The notes under the pieces are model-generated. The model was not told the DNA's origin and ran no database searches. It saw only the letters and a program-made list of their open reading frames with translations. 64,000 nt of DNA from assembly GCF_001278075.1 (NCBI RefSeq), contig NZ_CP011340.1, forward strand, positions 4,154,001 through 4,218,000. The letters run 5' to 3'. The stretch comes from Streptomyces pristinaespiralis. Its GTDB lineage: Bacteria; Actinomycetota; Actinomycetes; Streptomycetales; Streptomycetaceae. The position numbers and the translations under genes were made by a program. Below are positions 35,304-44,219 of this stretch, one piece after another (positions within the stretch are counted from its first letter, which is position 1; the number at the start of each line of letters is the position of its first letter).

Positions 35304-36509
35304 TCACAGCTCGACCAGCAGTTCCTCCAGTCCCCTGATCACGAACCCGCCCTTGAACCGCGGCTCGGCCGCGAGCCGCATGTCCGGGCACCGGCGGAGC
35401 AACTCACCGAACGACGCCGCCAGTTCGATGCGTGCGAGCGGCGCGCCCAGGCAGTAGTGGATGCCGGCGCCGAAGCTCACATGCGGGTTGTCCGCGCGTG
35501 CCAGGTCCAGCGTGTCGGGGCGGTCGAAGCGGGTGCCGTCGTGGTTCGCGGAGCCGAACAGGAGCGCCAGTTCAGAGCCGCGCGGCACCACGACCCCGCC
35601 GATCTCGATGTCGTCCAGCACCCAGCGTTCGAAGAGCTGGAGCGGGGTGTCGTAACGCATCAGTTCTTCCACAGCTGTGGACAACAGCGAGTGGTCCGCC
35701 CGCAGGGCCGCCAACTGGCCCGGATGGCGGAAGAGCGTCCACCACCCGTTGGCCGTCGTGTTGACGGTCGCCTCGTGGCCCGCGTTCAGCAGCAGCACAC
35801 AGGTGGAGATCATCTCCTGCTCGCTGAGCCGGTCGCCCTCGTCGTGGGCGGCGATGAGCGCGGAGACCAGGTCGTCGCCCGGCCGCTCACGCCGCACGGC
35901 GATCAGCTCCCGTAGGTAGGCGCTGAATTCGGTCGAGGCACGCACCGCCCGCGCCGCCGTCTCCTGTGACGGGTTCAGCTCGTACATGCCGCAGATGTCC
36001 GCCGACCAGGGCCGCAGCAGTGGCCGGTCGGACTCCGGGATGCCCAGCATCTCGGCGATCACGGCCACCGGCAGCGGCTCCGCGACCTCGGCGAGCAGAT
36101 CGCCGCCGCCCGCCTTCCGGAAGTCGGCGACCAGACCGGCCGCCAGCCGCTGTACGACCGGTTCCAGCGCCTGAACGGTCCGCGGCGTGAACGCCTTCGT
36201 CACGAGACGCCGGATCCTGGTGTGGTCCGGTGCCTCGAGGTCCAGCAGACCGTGGTCGTTGAGCCTGTGGAACGGTTCGTGGGCGGCGGGCGGCGGGGTA
36301 CGGCCGAACTCCTCGTGGGTGAAGCGGTGCAGGTACGTCCGCCCCAGCCGCCGGTCCCGCAGCAGCGCCGACACGTCCGCGTGGTGCGGTACGAGCCACT
36401 GCCGGGTCGGCTCGAACCAGTGCACCCGGCCCCGCTCCCGCAGTTCCGCGAAGGCGGGATAGGGGTCGGCCACGAACTGGGGGGACCAGGGTTCGAAGAG
36501 CGCGTCCAT
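35304..36509 (-). CDS. Cytochrome P450, CYP107-like
   Basis: The 401-residue soluble P450 has all hallmarks: the I-helix NAGHEATVNT (oxygen activation), the K-helix EELMR (ExxR), and the haem-ligand loop FGAGIHYCLGAPLAR with Cys353. Length and motifs fit the CYP107 group. The syntenic S. coelicolor gene is, to my memory, CYP107T1. It needs ferredoxin and reductase partners, none of which is adjacent, so it is an orphan. It would hydroxylate an unknown small molecule, perhaps a secondary metabolite. Start ATG at 36509. Confidence 0.93.
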   Translation of the reverse strand: MDALFEPWSPQFVADPYPAFAELRERGRVHWFEPTRQWLVPHHADVSALLRDRRLGRTYLHRFTHEEFGRTPPPAAHEPFHRLNDHGLLDLEAPDHTRIRRLVTKAFTPRTVQALEPVVQRLAAGLVADFRKAGGGDLLAEVAEPLPVAVIAEMLGIPESDRPLLRPWSADICGMYELNPSQETAARAVRASTEFSAYLRELIAVRRERPGDDLVSALIAAHDEGDRLSEQEMISTCVLLLNAGHEATVNTTANGWWTLFRHPGQLAALRADHSLLSTAVEELMRYDTPLQLFERWVLDDIEIGGVVVPRGSELALLFGSANHDGTRFDRPDTLDLARADNPHVSFGAGIHYCLGAPLARIELAASFGELLRRCPDMRLAAEPRFKGGFVIRGLEELLVEL

Positions 36510-36528
36510 GCCCGGACGCTAACGCCCC

Positions 36529-37188
36529 CTACGAGGGTGTGACCAGCCTCGCCTCGTACGCGAAGACCGCCGCCTGGGTACGGTCCCGCAGCCCCAGCTT
36601 CACGAGGACCCTGCTCACGTGCGTCTTGATGGTCGACTCGGCGACGACCAGGTGCGAGGCGATCTCGGCGTTCGACAGACCCTGTGCGATCAGGACCAGG
36701 ACCTCGGTCTCGCGCTCGGTCAGGTCGGCGACCTGGGTCATCGCGGCGGGGCGCGGCGTCTCGGACAGCTTGGAGAACTCGGTGATCAGCCGGCGGGTGA
36801 CGGTCGGGGCGAGCAGCGCCTCCCCGGCGGCCACCACGCGCACGCCGTCGGCGAGCTGCCGGGCGGAGGCGTCCTTCAGCAGGAACCCGGAGGCTCCCGC
36901 GCGCAGCGCCTGGTACACGTACTCGTCCAGGTCGAAGGTGGTGAGCACCAGCACCTTGGCGCCGCCGTCCGCAGCGACGATCTCGCGGGTGGCGTCGATG
37001 CCGTTCAGCTCCGGCATGCGGATGTCCATCAGCACCACGTCGGGCGCCAGTTCGGCGACCTTGGAGACGGCTTCGCGGCCGTTGACGGCCTCGCCGACGA
37101 CCTCGATGTCGGGCATGGCGTTCAGCAGGACCGAGAAGCCCTCGCGGACCATGATCTGGTCGTCGACGATGAGCACACGGATCGTCAT
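36529..37188 (-). CDS. NarL/LuxR-type two-component response regulator
   Basis: The 219-residue protein has a receiver domain with the phospho-acceptor Asp55 (VVLMDIRMP), acidic pocket IVDDQ and the conserved Lys in FLLKDA. A LuxR-type HTH follows (LTEREVLVLIAQGLSNAEIA-type, VAESTIKTHVSRVLVKLGL). Its ATG overlaps the kinase stop by 4 bp, so the pair is cotranslated. It will act as a dimeric activator or repressor of unknown targets. Confidence 0.95.
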   Translation of the reverse strand: MTIRVLIVDDQIMVREGFSVLLNAMPDIEVVGEAVNGREAVSKVAELAPDVVLMDIRMPELNGIDATREIVAADGGAKVLVLTTFDLDEYVYQALRAGASGFLLKDASARQLADGVRVVAAGEALLAPTVTRRLITEFSKLSETPRPAAMTQVADLTERETEVLVLIAQGLSNAEIASHLVVAESTIKTHVSRVLVKLGLRDRTQAAVFAYEARLVTPS

Positions 37189-38531
37189 GACGTCTCCTCG
37201 GCGGGGGTGGCGGCGACGGGGATGAAGGCGGTGACCTCGTACCCGCCCTCTTCGGTGGGCGCCGCGGTCATCTCGCCGCTCAGCATCGTCACACGCTCCC
37301 GCATCCCGGTGATGCCGTGACCCGCTCCGATCGATCGGGGCGGGCGAAGCCCTCCTTGAGGGGCGGTGGTCGGGCGACGGGCGGGATTGACCAGACCCCG
37401 CGGCGGCGTGTTGACGACCCGCAGGCCCAGACCGCCGAGCACGTAGGAGACCTCGATCTTCGCGGTCGAGCCGGGTGCGTGCCGGAGCGCGTTGCTGAGC
37501 GCCTCCTGGATGATCCGGTACGCCGACAGCTCGACGCCCTGCGGCAGCTCGCGCACCGCTCCGGTGACCGTCTTCTCGGTCTCCAGGCCCGCCTCGCGGA
37601 CGTTGGACAGCAGGTTGTCGAGGTCGGCGAGGACGGGCTGGGGCGCGTCGGGGGCCTGGTAGTCCTCCGCCCGTACGACGCCGAGGATGCGGCGCAGTTC
37701 GGTGAGCGCGGCCACCGCGTTCTCGCGGATCGTGGCGAACGCCTTCTCCAGTTCCTCCGGCGGGTTCTCCACCCGGTAGGGGGCGGCCTCCGCCTGGATG
37801 GCGACGACCGACATGTGGTGGGCGACCACGTCGTGCAGCTCGCGGGCGATGGTGGTGCGCTCCTCCAGCAGGGTGCGCCGGTCGCGCTCGGTGGCGGTGA
37901 CCGTCTGCTGGGCTGCGACCTCCTCCTTCGCCTCACGGCGGACCAGGATCATGCTCACCATCAGCAGCAGGACGGCGGAGGTGACCAGCATGGGCGCCGC
38001 GCCGGGGCCGTAGCCGCGGCTGATCACCGTGTCGGCGAACATCCCGTACGCCGCGGTGATCACCCACATCCAGCCGGCCGTCCGGGGACGGGTCCGCAGG
38101 GCCACGACGACCAGCACGGTCAGGTGGGACAGGAACCCGGCGGGCGCCCAGGGCCAGTCGTTCCAGGAGCCCAGCACCGCCACGAACGGTGTGCTGATGA
38201 GCGACACCCACCAGGCGCCCACGGGCCTGACCAAGGTCATCGCGACCGCCCCGGCGGGGACGAACCCGCCGATGACGAAGGCGAGACCGCCCTCGTCGTC
38301 GGCGTAGGAGAGCAGGAGTGTGCACAGGGCGAGGAACAGCACCACGGTGTGCGGCAGCCACACCGCGCCCCGGCGTATCCGCTCCCCCGGCAGCCGCCGG
38401 ACCAGTGGCCCTTCGGCGTTCAGCGGCGGCAGGGGCCGGTAGGCGAACGCGTCGTGGAAGAGGTCCTGGCGGAGGCCGCTGAGTGCTCCTTGCGCCAGGT
38501 CGTATTCGGGGCTGCGGGTCTTCTGGGTCAC
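37185..38531 (-). CDS. DesK/NarX-type sensor histidine kinase
   Basis: The 448-residue membrane kinase has about five or six membrane helices in the first 200 residues. A HisKA_3 dimerisation helix carries the phospho-accepting His233 (ARELHDVVAHHMSVVAIQAE), and a split HATPase domain follows (RIIQEALSNALRHA, IGAGHGITGMRERV). It lacks an outer sensor domain, so it probably senses the membrane. The start is uncertain: GTG 38531 (TQKTRSPEYDL) is chosen, though no ribosome-binding site is evident. It is coupled to the response regulator. Confidence 0.92.
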   Translation of the reverse strand: MTQKTRSPEYDLAQGALSGLRQDLFHDAFAYRPLPPLNAEGPLVRRLPGERIRRGAVWLPHTVVLFLALCTLLLSYADDEGGLAFVIGGFVPAGAVAMTLVRPVGAWWVSLISTPFVAVLGSWNDWPWAPAGFLSHLTVLVVVALRTRPRTAGWMWVITAAYGMFADTVISRGYGPGAAPMLVTSAVLLLMVSMILVRREAKEEVAAQQTVTATERDRRTLLEERTTIARELHDVVAHHMSVVAIQAEAAPYRVENPPEELEKAFATIRENAVAALTELRRILGVVRAEDYQAPDAPQPVLADLDNLLSNVREAGLETEKTVTGAVRELPQGVELSAYRIIQEALSNALRHAPGSTAKIEVSYVLGGLGLRVVNTPPRGLVNPARRPTTAPQGGLRPPRSIGAGHGITGMRERVTMLSGEMTAAPTEEGGYEVTAFIPVAATPAEETS

Positions 38532-38659
38532 GTAATGAAGGTAAGCGGGCGCCGGGGCCCCGGTCGTCAGCATCACTGCGGATCCTGGGGCGTCCGCCTT
38601 GAGTACTACCTGGTGGGGCCACGGTTACGGCGGCCGGCGCGACGGACCCGCGTGCCGGG

Positions 38660-39481
38660 TCAGCTCCGGAAGGTGTCCGCGTGCTCCTGCGCCCACTCGG
38701 CGAAGGTGCGGGCCGGCCGTCCGGTGACCTTCTCGACGGTGTCGACGACGGTGCGGCCGACGGGCGGTGTGTTGCCGTACGCCTCCAGCAGGAAGCCGAT
38801 GACGTCCTCCGGCTGCCCCGCGGCCCTCCACTGCTCGACCGCCTGCTGCTCGCTCAGTTCGACGAGCCGGATCTTCCGGCCCCGGGCGGCGGCGAGTGTG
38901 TCGACCTTGTCCTCCAGCGTCAGCACCTGGGGGCCGGTGATCACGTACTCCTGGCCGGCGTGGCCGTCCTCGGTGAGGGCGACCGCCGCGACGGAGCCGA
39001 TGTCGGCCTCGTGGACCATGGCGCTGAGCCTGCCGGCGAAGGGTTCACGCACCTCGCCGTCGACGCGGATGCCGTCGGCCCACTCCAGGGCGTTCGCCAT
39101 GAACTCCACCGGCATCAGCACCGTCCAGGCGAGGTCGCTCTCCCGGACCGCGTCCTCCAGCAGGCTCGGACCGCCGCCGTGCAGCACGGTGATCCGCCGG
39201 ACGCCGGCCGCCTTCGCCAGCTCCAGGATGCGCGGGCCGGTCTCCAGCGGCGCGAAGTACGGGCCGCCGAAGGTGATCAGGTGCAGGCCGGTGACGCCCT
39301 CCAGGGCGGGGGCCAGGGTCTCGGCATCGGTGAGGTCGCCGCGCACGACCTCGACGCCTTCGGGGAGGCCGGCCTTCGCGGGGTCGCGCGTCAGGGCGCG
39401 GACGGACTGTCCACGCCGCAGAAGCTCCGCCACCACCTGGCGGCCTACGGTTCCGGTTGCTCCGGTCACGAGATTCGTCAT
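38660..39481 (-). CDS. NmrA-like NAD(P)H-binding oxidoreductase
   Basis: The 273-residue protein has the Rossmann motif NLVTGATGTVGRQVV at its start, VRGDLTDAETL, and a LITFGGPYF segment. It lacks the YxxxK catalytic pair of classical SDRs, which is typical of NmrA/HSCARG-type atypical SDRs that bind NAD(P)H as redox sensors or reduce quinones (QOR2-like). The ATG at 39481 is preferred over an upstream one at 39523. It is monocistronic; function not certain. Confidence 0.85.
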   Translation of the reverse strand: MTNLVTGATGTVGRQVVAELLRRGQSVRALTRDPAKAGLPEGVEVVRGDLTDAETLAPALEGVTGLHLITFGGPYFAPLETGPRILELAKAAGVRRITVLHGGGPSLLEDAVRESDLAWTVLMPVEFMANALEWADGIRVDGEVREPFAGRLSAMVHEADIGSVAAVALTEDGHAGQEYVITGPQVLTLEDKVDTLAAARGRKIRLVELSEQQAVEQWRAAGQPEDVIGFLLEAYGNTPPVGRTVVDTVEKVTGRPARTFAEWAQEHADTFRS

Positions 39482-39548
39482 GGGAAGAACGTAGGAACCC
39501 TTGCGGTCAGCTTCCGTCCGCAAGGGTCCACCGGCTCATTCGGCTTTC

Positions 39549-40418
39549 TCACCAGGCGAGTTGGGCGATCTCCTCCGCGACCACGGCGCACGCGTCGGCC
39601 GCCGGGTCGATCAGCGGGAAGTGCCCGACCTCCTCGAGGAGCGTCCAGCCGACGGTCTCGCCCGCCTTCGCCGCCGCGTCCACGAACGCCTCCGCGACGG
39701 CCGGCGGCACGACGACGTCGGTACGGCCCTGCACCACGACCGTCGCGATGCCGGTCGGCAGCAGCACGGCGGGATCACCGTGCGGGGCGCGCGCGTCGTA
39801 CTGTGCCTCGCCGCCCAGCAGTTGGCGTACGGCGCCGCCGCACACGTCCAGTTCCACGGCCGCGTCGAAATCGGCGATCGGGGCCAGCGCGACGACACCG
39901 CGCAGCGGCGGCGGCGCGGCGAGCCGCCACGGCGAGCCGGCCGGCAGGACGTGCCGGGCGGCGGCCCACAGCGCGAGGTGGCCTCCGGCGGAGTGCCCGG
40001 TCACGACGGTCCGCCGAGGGTCGGCCTGCGGCAGTGCCTGCCGCGCCAGGTCCGGCAGGGCGTCCATCGCGGCGGCCACGTCGTCGAACGTCTCCGGCCA
40101 CCGTCCGGCGACCGGCCCTTCTCCGCGCTGCCCCGGGATCTCCCGTCCGCGGCGGTACTCGACGTTCGCGACGGCGAGCCCGCGGCGTGCCAGGAAGTCG
40201 GCGAACGGCGTCACATGCCGCCGGTCGTACGGCGCCCGCCAGGCACCGCCGTGCAGCACGACCACCAGCGGCACGGTGGCGTGCCCGCTGCGCGGGGCGT
40301 AGAAGTCGACGACCTGGTCGGGATGCTCCCCGTAGGCGACGGATACGTCCGGCGCGACGGCAGGATGCGACATCGCCGACGCTTCCTCGGCGGCGTCACG
40401 GGCGACGGGGTCCGGCAT
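39549..40418 (-). CDS. Alpha/beta hydrolase, probable kynurenine formamidase
   Basis: The 289-residue protein has the hormone-sensitive-lipase-like oxyanion motif HGGAWRAP, nucleophile elbow GHSAGGH, and a C-terminal VGHFPLIDP histidine. This form is seen in bacterial and eukaryotic kynurenine formamidases of the alpha/beta type. Together with kynureninase and tryptophan dioxygenase upstream it would give N-formylkynurenine to kynurenine. The syntenic S. coelicolor trio has been reported as the tryptophan-to-anthranilate pathway. A strong hairpin lies between it and kynureninase. Start 40418 has GGAG; ATG 40373 is a rival. Confidence 0.8.
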   Translation of the reverse strand: MPDPVARDAAEEASAMSHPAVAPDVSVAYGEHPDQVVDFYAPRSGHATVPLVVVLHGGAWRAPYDRRHVTPFADFLARRGLAVANVEYRRGREIPGQRGEGPVAGRWPETFDDVAAAMDALPDLARQALPQADPRRTVVTGHSAGGHLALWAAARHVLPAGSPWRLAAPPPLRGVVALAPIADFDAAVELDVCGGAVRQLLGGEAQYDARAPHGDPAVLLPTGIATVVVQGRTDVVVPPAVAEAFVDAAAKAGETVGWTLLEEVGHFPLIDPAADACAVVAEEIAQLAW

Positions 40419-40532
40419 GTGCTGCTCCAACAGTCCCGTGGGGGTGGCCTGTTCCACCTGACCAGCGCGGACGCTACCAGTTTCGCCCCAGGCCGGCGTC
40501 GCTCCGCCCCCGGCGGCTCCGGCGACCGGGTC

Positions 40533-40562
40533 CACCCCGGGGGACGCGCGTCCCCCGGGGTG
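40533..40562. terminator. Perfect 30-bp palindrome, terminator-like, after kynureninase
   Basis: CACCCCGGGGGACGC followed directly by its exact reverse complement, 7 bp beyond the kynureninase stop. It separates kynureninase from the hydrolase gene, so the latter needs readthrough or its own promoter. Confidence 0.75.
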
Positions 40563-40569
40563 TGCGGGC

Positions 40570-41763
40570 TCAGCCGGCGAGGACCTCCGCCAGGACGCGG
40601 GCCGCGCGCTCCGTGTCGGCGAAGCCCACGTACAGCGGCGTGAAGCCGAAGCGCAGGACGTCCGGACGGCGCAGGTCGCCGACGACGCCCCTGGCCGTCA
40701 GGGTCTCCATGACCCGCGGCGCGTCCTCGCAGCGCAGCGCCACCTGACTCCCGCGTGAGGCGTGCTCCGCGGGTGTCAGGGACGTGACCCGTCCGGCCGG
40801 GACATAGGCGTCGACGCACTCCAGGAAGAAGTCCGTCAGCGCCAGGCTCTTCGCCCTGACCGTCTCGATCGCGATCCCGTCCCAGACCTCGAGCGCCGCT
40901 TCGAGGGCCAGCATGGACAGGATGTCCGGCGTGCCCACCCGGCCGCGCGTCGACCCGTCGGCCGCTTCGTACCCGGGCGTCATCGCGAACGGGTCGGCGT
41001 GCGACGTCCAGCCGGGCAGCGGCGAGTCGAAGGACGCCTGGTGGCGCTCGGCGACGTACAGGTACGCGGGCGAACCGGGGCCGCCGTTCAGGTACTTGTA
41101 GGTGCAGCCGACCGCCAGGTCGACGCCGTGGGCGTCGAGCCCCACCGGCAGGGCGCCCGCGCTGTGGCACAGGTCCCAGACCGCGAGGGCACCCGCCTCG
41201 TGGACGGCCGCCGTGAGACCGGGCAGGTCGTGCAGCCGGCCGGAGCGGTAGTCGACGTGGTTGACGAGCGCCGCCGCCGTGGTGGGGCCGAGTGCCGACG
41301 TCAGGTCCGCCGGGTCGACGGGGACGATTCGGCGGCCGGTCATCCTGGCCGCCGACGACGCTATGTACCCGTCCGTCGGGAACGTCGTCGCGTCGACGAG
41401 GATGTCCGTACGCGCCGGGTCGTCGTTCAGCCGTACGGCGCCCACGACGGCCTTGAAGACGTTGACGCTCGTGGAGTCGCCGACCACGATCTGCCCGGGC
41501 GCCGCGCCGACCAGCGGCGCGATCCGGTCACCGATCCGCTCGGGCGCGCTCCACCAGTCGCCCTCCGTCCAGGAACGGATGCGCAGCTGCCCCCACTGAC
41601 GGTTCACCACATCGGCGACGCGGTCGGGGACGTGCGCGGGCAGCGCGCCGAGCGAGTTGCCGTCGAGGTAGACGGCCTCGTCGAGGGCGAACAGCTTCCG
41701 GGCACCGGCCAGTTCGTCTGCGGCGTCGAGCGCCGCGGCCCGCTGGGCCAGGGACTCAGACAT
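40570..41763 (-). CDS. kynU: Kynureninase
   Basis: The 397-residue PLP enzyme cleaves kynurenine to anthranilate and alanine. Recognised blocks are YLDGNSLGALP near the start, the phosphate-binding GDSTSVNVFK, VDLAVGCTYKYLNGGPG with the Schiff-base lysine, LPGWTSHADPF and RFGFTPLYV. Length is normal. The ATG at 41763 overlaps the dioxygenase stop by 8 bp, so the two are translationally coupled. Anthranilate made here can re-enter tryptophan or feed secondary metabolites. Confidence 0.96.
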   Translation of the reverse strand: MSESLAQRAAALDAADELAGARKLFALDEAVYLDGNSLGALPAHVPDRVADVVNRQWGQLRIRSWTEGDWWSAPERIGDRIAPLVGAAPGQIVVGDSTSVNVFKAVVGAVRLNDDPARTDILVDATTFPTDGYIASSAARMTGRRIVPVDPADLTSALGPTTAAALVNHVDYRSGRLHDLPGLTAAVHEAGALAVWDLCHSAGALPVGLDAHGVDLAVGCTYKYLNGGPGSPAYLYVAERHQASFDSPLPGWTSHADPFAMTPGYEAADGSTRGRVGTPDILSMLALEAALEVWDGIAIETVRAKSLALTDFFLECVDAYVPAGRVTSLTPAEHASRGSQVALRCEDAPRVMETLTARGVVGDLRRPDVLRFGFTPLYVGFADTERAARVLAEVLAG

Positions 41764-42577
41764 GGCTGCGCGCCGTCCACAGCTCGGGGAAGACGTTCTT
41801 GCGGGCACGCTTCTCGAGCCAGGAGACACCGGCTGAGCCGCCTGTGCCGACCTTCGAGCCCATGGCCCGCCGGGTCGCCACCAGGTGGTCGTTGCGCCAT
41901 CGCCACACCAGCTCGCCGACATCCGTCAGCGCCTCGCCCAGGCGCACCAGTTCGGTGTCCTGGTCGGGGCCGCCGTAGACCTCGGCCCAGACGTGCTCGA
42001 CCGCCTCCGACGGCTCGTACTTCTGCGCCAGGTCGCGCTCCAGCACCTCGGCGGGCACCGCGTACCCGCGGCGGGCGAGGAGCCGCAGCACCTCGTCGTA
42101 CAGGCTCGGCTCGTGGAGGGCCTTCTCCAGTTCCGCGTGGACGCGCGGGGCGCCCCGGTGCGGCACCAGCATCGAGGCGGACTTGTCCCCGAGGAGGAAC
42201 TCCATCCGCCGGTACATCGCCGACTGGAAGCCGGAGCCCTCACCGAGGGCGTCGCGGTAGGCGTTGAACTGTGCGGGCGTCAGGTTGGCGATGGGCTTCC
42301 AGGAGGCGTTGAGCGCCTCCAGCTCGCGTGCCGACCGCTTCAGCGCGTCCATCGCCACGGGGATCCGGTCCTCGCGCAGGGCGCGTGCGGCGGTCTCCCA
42401 CTCGTGGACGACGACGGTGAACCACAGCTCCATGACCTGGGTGGTGACCAGGAAGACCATCTCGCCCGGGTCGTCCGACCGCGGATGCTGGAGGTGGGTG
42501 AGGACGTCCGCCTGGACGTAGTCCTCGTACGGCGTGGTGCCCGCGAAGTCCAGATTCGGGGCGGAGTCATGTGACAT
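41756..42577 (-). CDS. Tryptophan 2,3-dioxygenase
   Basis: The 273-residue all-helical haem protein opens the indole ring of tryptophan to N-formylkynurenine. Family markers are YEDYVQADVL near residue 17, the FLVTTQVMELWF helix, GFQSAMYRRMEFLLGDK, and the late RWRNDHLVATRRAMGSKVGTGGSAGVSWL block (haem-binding His and glycine loop; quoted in parts). The ATG at 42577 has a GAGGAG site. First gene of the tryptophan-catabolic unit; an upstream promoter likely responds to tryptophan. Confidence 0.95.
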   Translation of the reverse strand: MSHDSAPNLDFAGTTPYEDYVQADVLTHLQHPRSDDPGEMVFLVTTQVMELWFTVVVHEWETAARALREDRIPVAMDALKRSARELEALNASWKPIANLTPAQFNAYRDALGEGSGFQSAMYRRMEFLLGDKSASMLVPHRGAPRVHAELEKALHEPSLYDEVLRLLARRGYAVPAEVLERDLAQKYEPSEAVEHVWAEVYGGPDQDTELVRLGEALTDVGELVWRWRNDHLVATRRAMGSKVGTGGSAGVSWLEKRARKNVFPELWTARSHV

Positions 42578-42662
42578 TGCTGTCTCCTCGACATCCGGGT
42601 AGCGGTCCGCCCCTTCCTGTCCGGTGTGGGCCCCGGTCCCCACTCGCATCATAAGCCGAGGA

Positions 42663-43550
42663 TCACACCGGCGGTCCTGAGAGATATGTCCCGTCGTCGT
42701 CATAGGGCCACGCATTGGAGACGCAGCCGTTCAGGCCCTTGATCTGCTGCATCATCACCGGGGCGGGTTCGCCGGGCCCCGGGCAGCCCATGTGCTGCCG
42801 GATGCCGATCTCGTGCCCGACCTCGTGGTTGATGATCAGGTGCCGGTACTCGGCGGGCGTTCCGGCGAACGTCGGGGAGCCCAGCATCCAGCGCCGCAGG
42901 TTCACCACGACCCCCTCGGTGGTCTCGCAGTTCAGCTCCCCGCGGGTGTTCAGGCCCACGGCGAGGCAGAGCTTGTCGGCGGTGGCCGGTGTGGCGATCC
43001 TGATCACGAAGTCGGCGTTCGACGACACCAGCTGGAAGCGGCCGCGGCCGTTCGCGGCCCAGCCGCGCGGGTGGGCCAGGATCTGCTGGATCTCGGCGGC
43101 GGCCTGCTGGGCGGACACGTCGACGCCGTCCTCGACCTCCACCCTGTAGCGGCGCAGCGTGCCGGTGCCGGCCGCCGTCCCGGACGACTGCGCGGTGGTG
43201 AACGTGCCCGGACCCGACGCCGGCACGCTCGGCGGCGCGCTCTTGGCCGAGGCGGAGGGCGATGTCTTCGGTTTCGGCGAACTGCTGGGGCTGCTGCGCA
43301 CCGGTGACGGTGAGGCGGACGGCTCCGGTGCGGGGGCCTCGGACATCAGCGGCGCGACGTCGGCCGGGCCCGCGGCCGTGGCGGGGGGCGGTCCGCCCCG
43401 CCAGTGCGCGAGGGCGGCGCCTGCGCCCACCGACATGAGGCCGAGGCAGACGCCCAGCAGAAGTATCGGTCCGGTCGGACGGCGTCGGCCCGTGGTCCGG
43501 CGGCTCCGTCTGCGGCTGCGCCCGTTGCGGGCGGCGGCGCGCTGGCCCAA
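42663..43550 (-). CDS. DUF3152 secreted/membrane-anchored metalloprotease-like protein
   Basis: The protein has an Arg-rich cytoplasmic start, one signal-anchor helix (PILLLGVCLGLMSVGAGAAL), a long Ser/Pro/Lys linker and a C-terminal DUF3152 domain. That domain carries an HExxH zinc motif (IINHEVGHEIG) and a third candidate ligand in GIRQHMGCPG, suggesting a peptidase outside the cell. It is conserved in actinobacteria, substrate unknown. I choose a TTG start at 43550 because AGGGGAG lies 7-9 nt upstream (295 residues). A GTG at 43610 gives 315 residues but has no ribosome-binding site. Confidence 0.82.
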   Translation of the reverse strand: MGQRAAARNGRSRRRSRRTTGRRRPTGPILLLGVCLGLMSVGAGAALAHWRGGPPPATAAGPADVAPLMSEAPAPEPSASPSPVRSSPSSSPKPKTSPSASAKSAPPSVPASGPGTFTTAQSSGTAAGTGTLRRYRVEVEDGVDVSAQQAAAEIQQILAHPRGWAANGRGRFQLVSSNADFVIRIATPATADKLCLAVGLNTRGELNCETTEGVVVNLRRWMLGSPTFAGTPAEYRHLIINHEVGHEIGIRQHMGCPGPGEPAPVMMQQIKGLNGCVSNAWPYDDDGTYLSGPPV

Positions 43551-43729
43551 GACAGATCTCTCCCCTGGTTCGGCCGGTGTTGGGGGGAGAGGGTGGTGGG
43601 GGCCCCTCACCGGCTGTGATCCGTGAATCGGCAGTGTGTGCGATCGTACCGGCCGCGCGCCGGCGACCGGAGTTCCAGGTCACCAGCGCACGGACACGGT
43701 CAGGCAGGGGCAGGCCCCTGCCGTGACGT

Positions 43730-44143
43730 TCAGCCCAGCGTCTCCGCGGCGGTCTGCGAGGAGTCCCGCAGGAACGTGGTGCAGCGCTCGTGCTCTTCCT
43801 TCTCGCCGATCGCTCCGGCGGCACGGGCCAGCGCGTTCAGCGCGCGCAGGAAGCCGCGGTTGGGCTCGTGCTCCCACGGCACCGGGCCGTGGCCCTTCCA
43901 GCCGTTGCGGCGCAGCGCGTCGAGGCCGCGGTGGTAGCCGGTGCGCGCGTAGGCGTACGACTCGACGACGCTGCCCCGCTCGAAGGCGTCGTCGGCCAGC
44001 TGCGCCCAGGCGAGCGAGCTGGTCGGGTACTGGGCCGCGACCTCGGCGGCGGGGGTGCCGCCGGCCAGGAGCTCGCGCGGTCCGGGCTCGTCGGGCAGGT
44101 GGGTCGGGGGAGGCCCCCCGAGCAGGTTCTCGTGGATCGACAT
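43730..44143 (-). CDS. DUF3151 domain-containing protein
   Basis: The 137-residue soluble protein opens SIHENLLGGPPPTHLPDEP and contains SLAWAQLADDAFERG and YARTGYHRGLDALRRNGWKG. The latter are the conserved core of DUF3151, a tetratricopeptide-like actinobacterial family whose members often lie near fba. The function is unknown. The ATG at 44143 fits the family start. Confidence 0.88.
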   Translation of the reverse strand: MSIHENLLGGPPPTHLPDEPGPRELLAGGTPAAEVAAQYPTSSLAWAQLADDAFERGSVVESYAYARTGYHRGLDALRRNGWKGHGPVPWEHEPNRGFLRALNALARAAGAIGEKEEHERCTTFLRDSSQTAAETLG

Positions 44144-44219
44144 GGCCCCCAGTCTCACAGGTCGGGCGCCGTCGCGTGGCCATCGGCCCGAGGAGACCAC
44201 GACGCGGTCCCGAGCGGGG

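Noticed and set aside
40211..41170. Long overlapping frame on the minus strand across the kynureninase and hydrolase junction
   Set aside because: Out of frame with both genes and made of Arg/Gly-rich low-complexity sequence.
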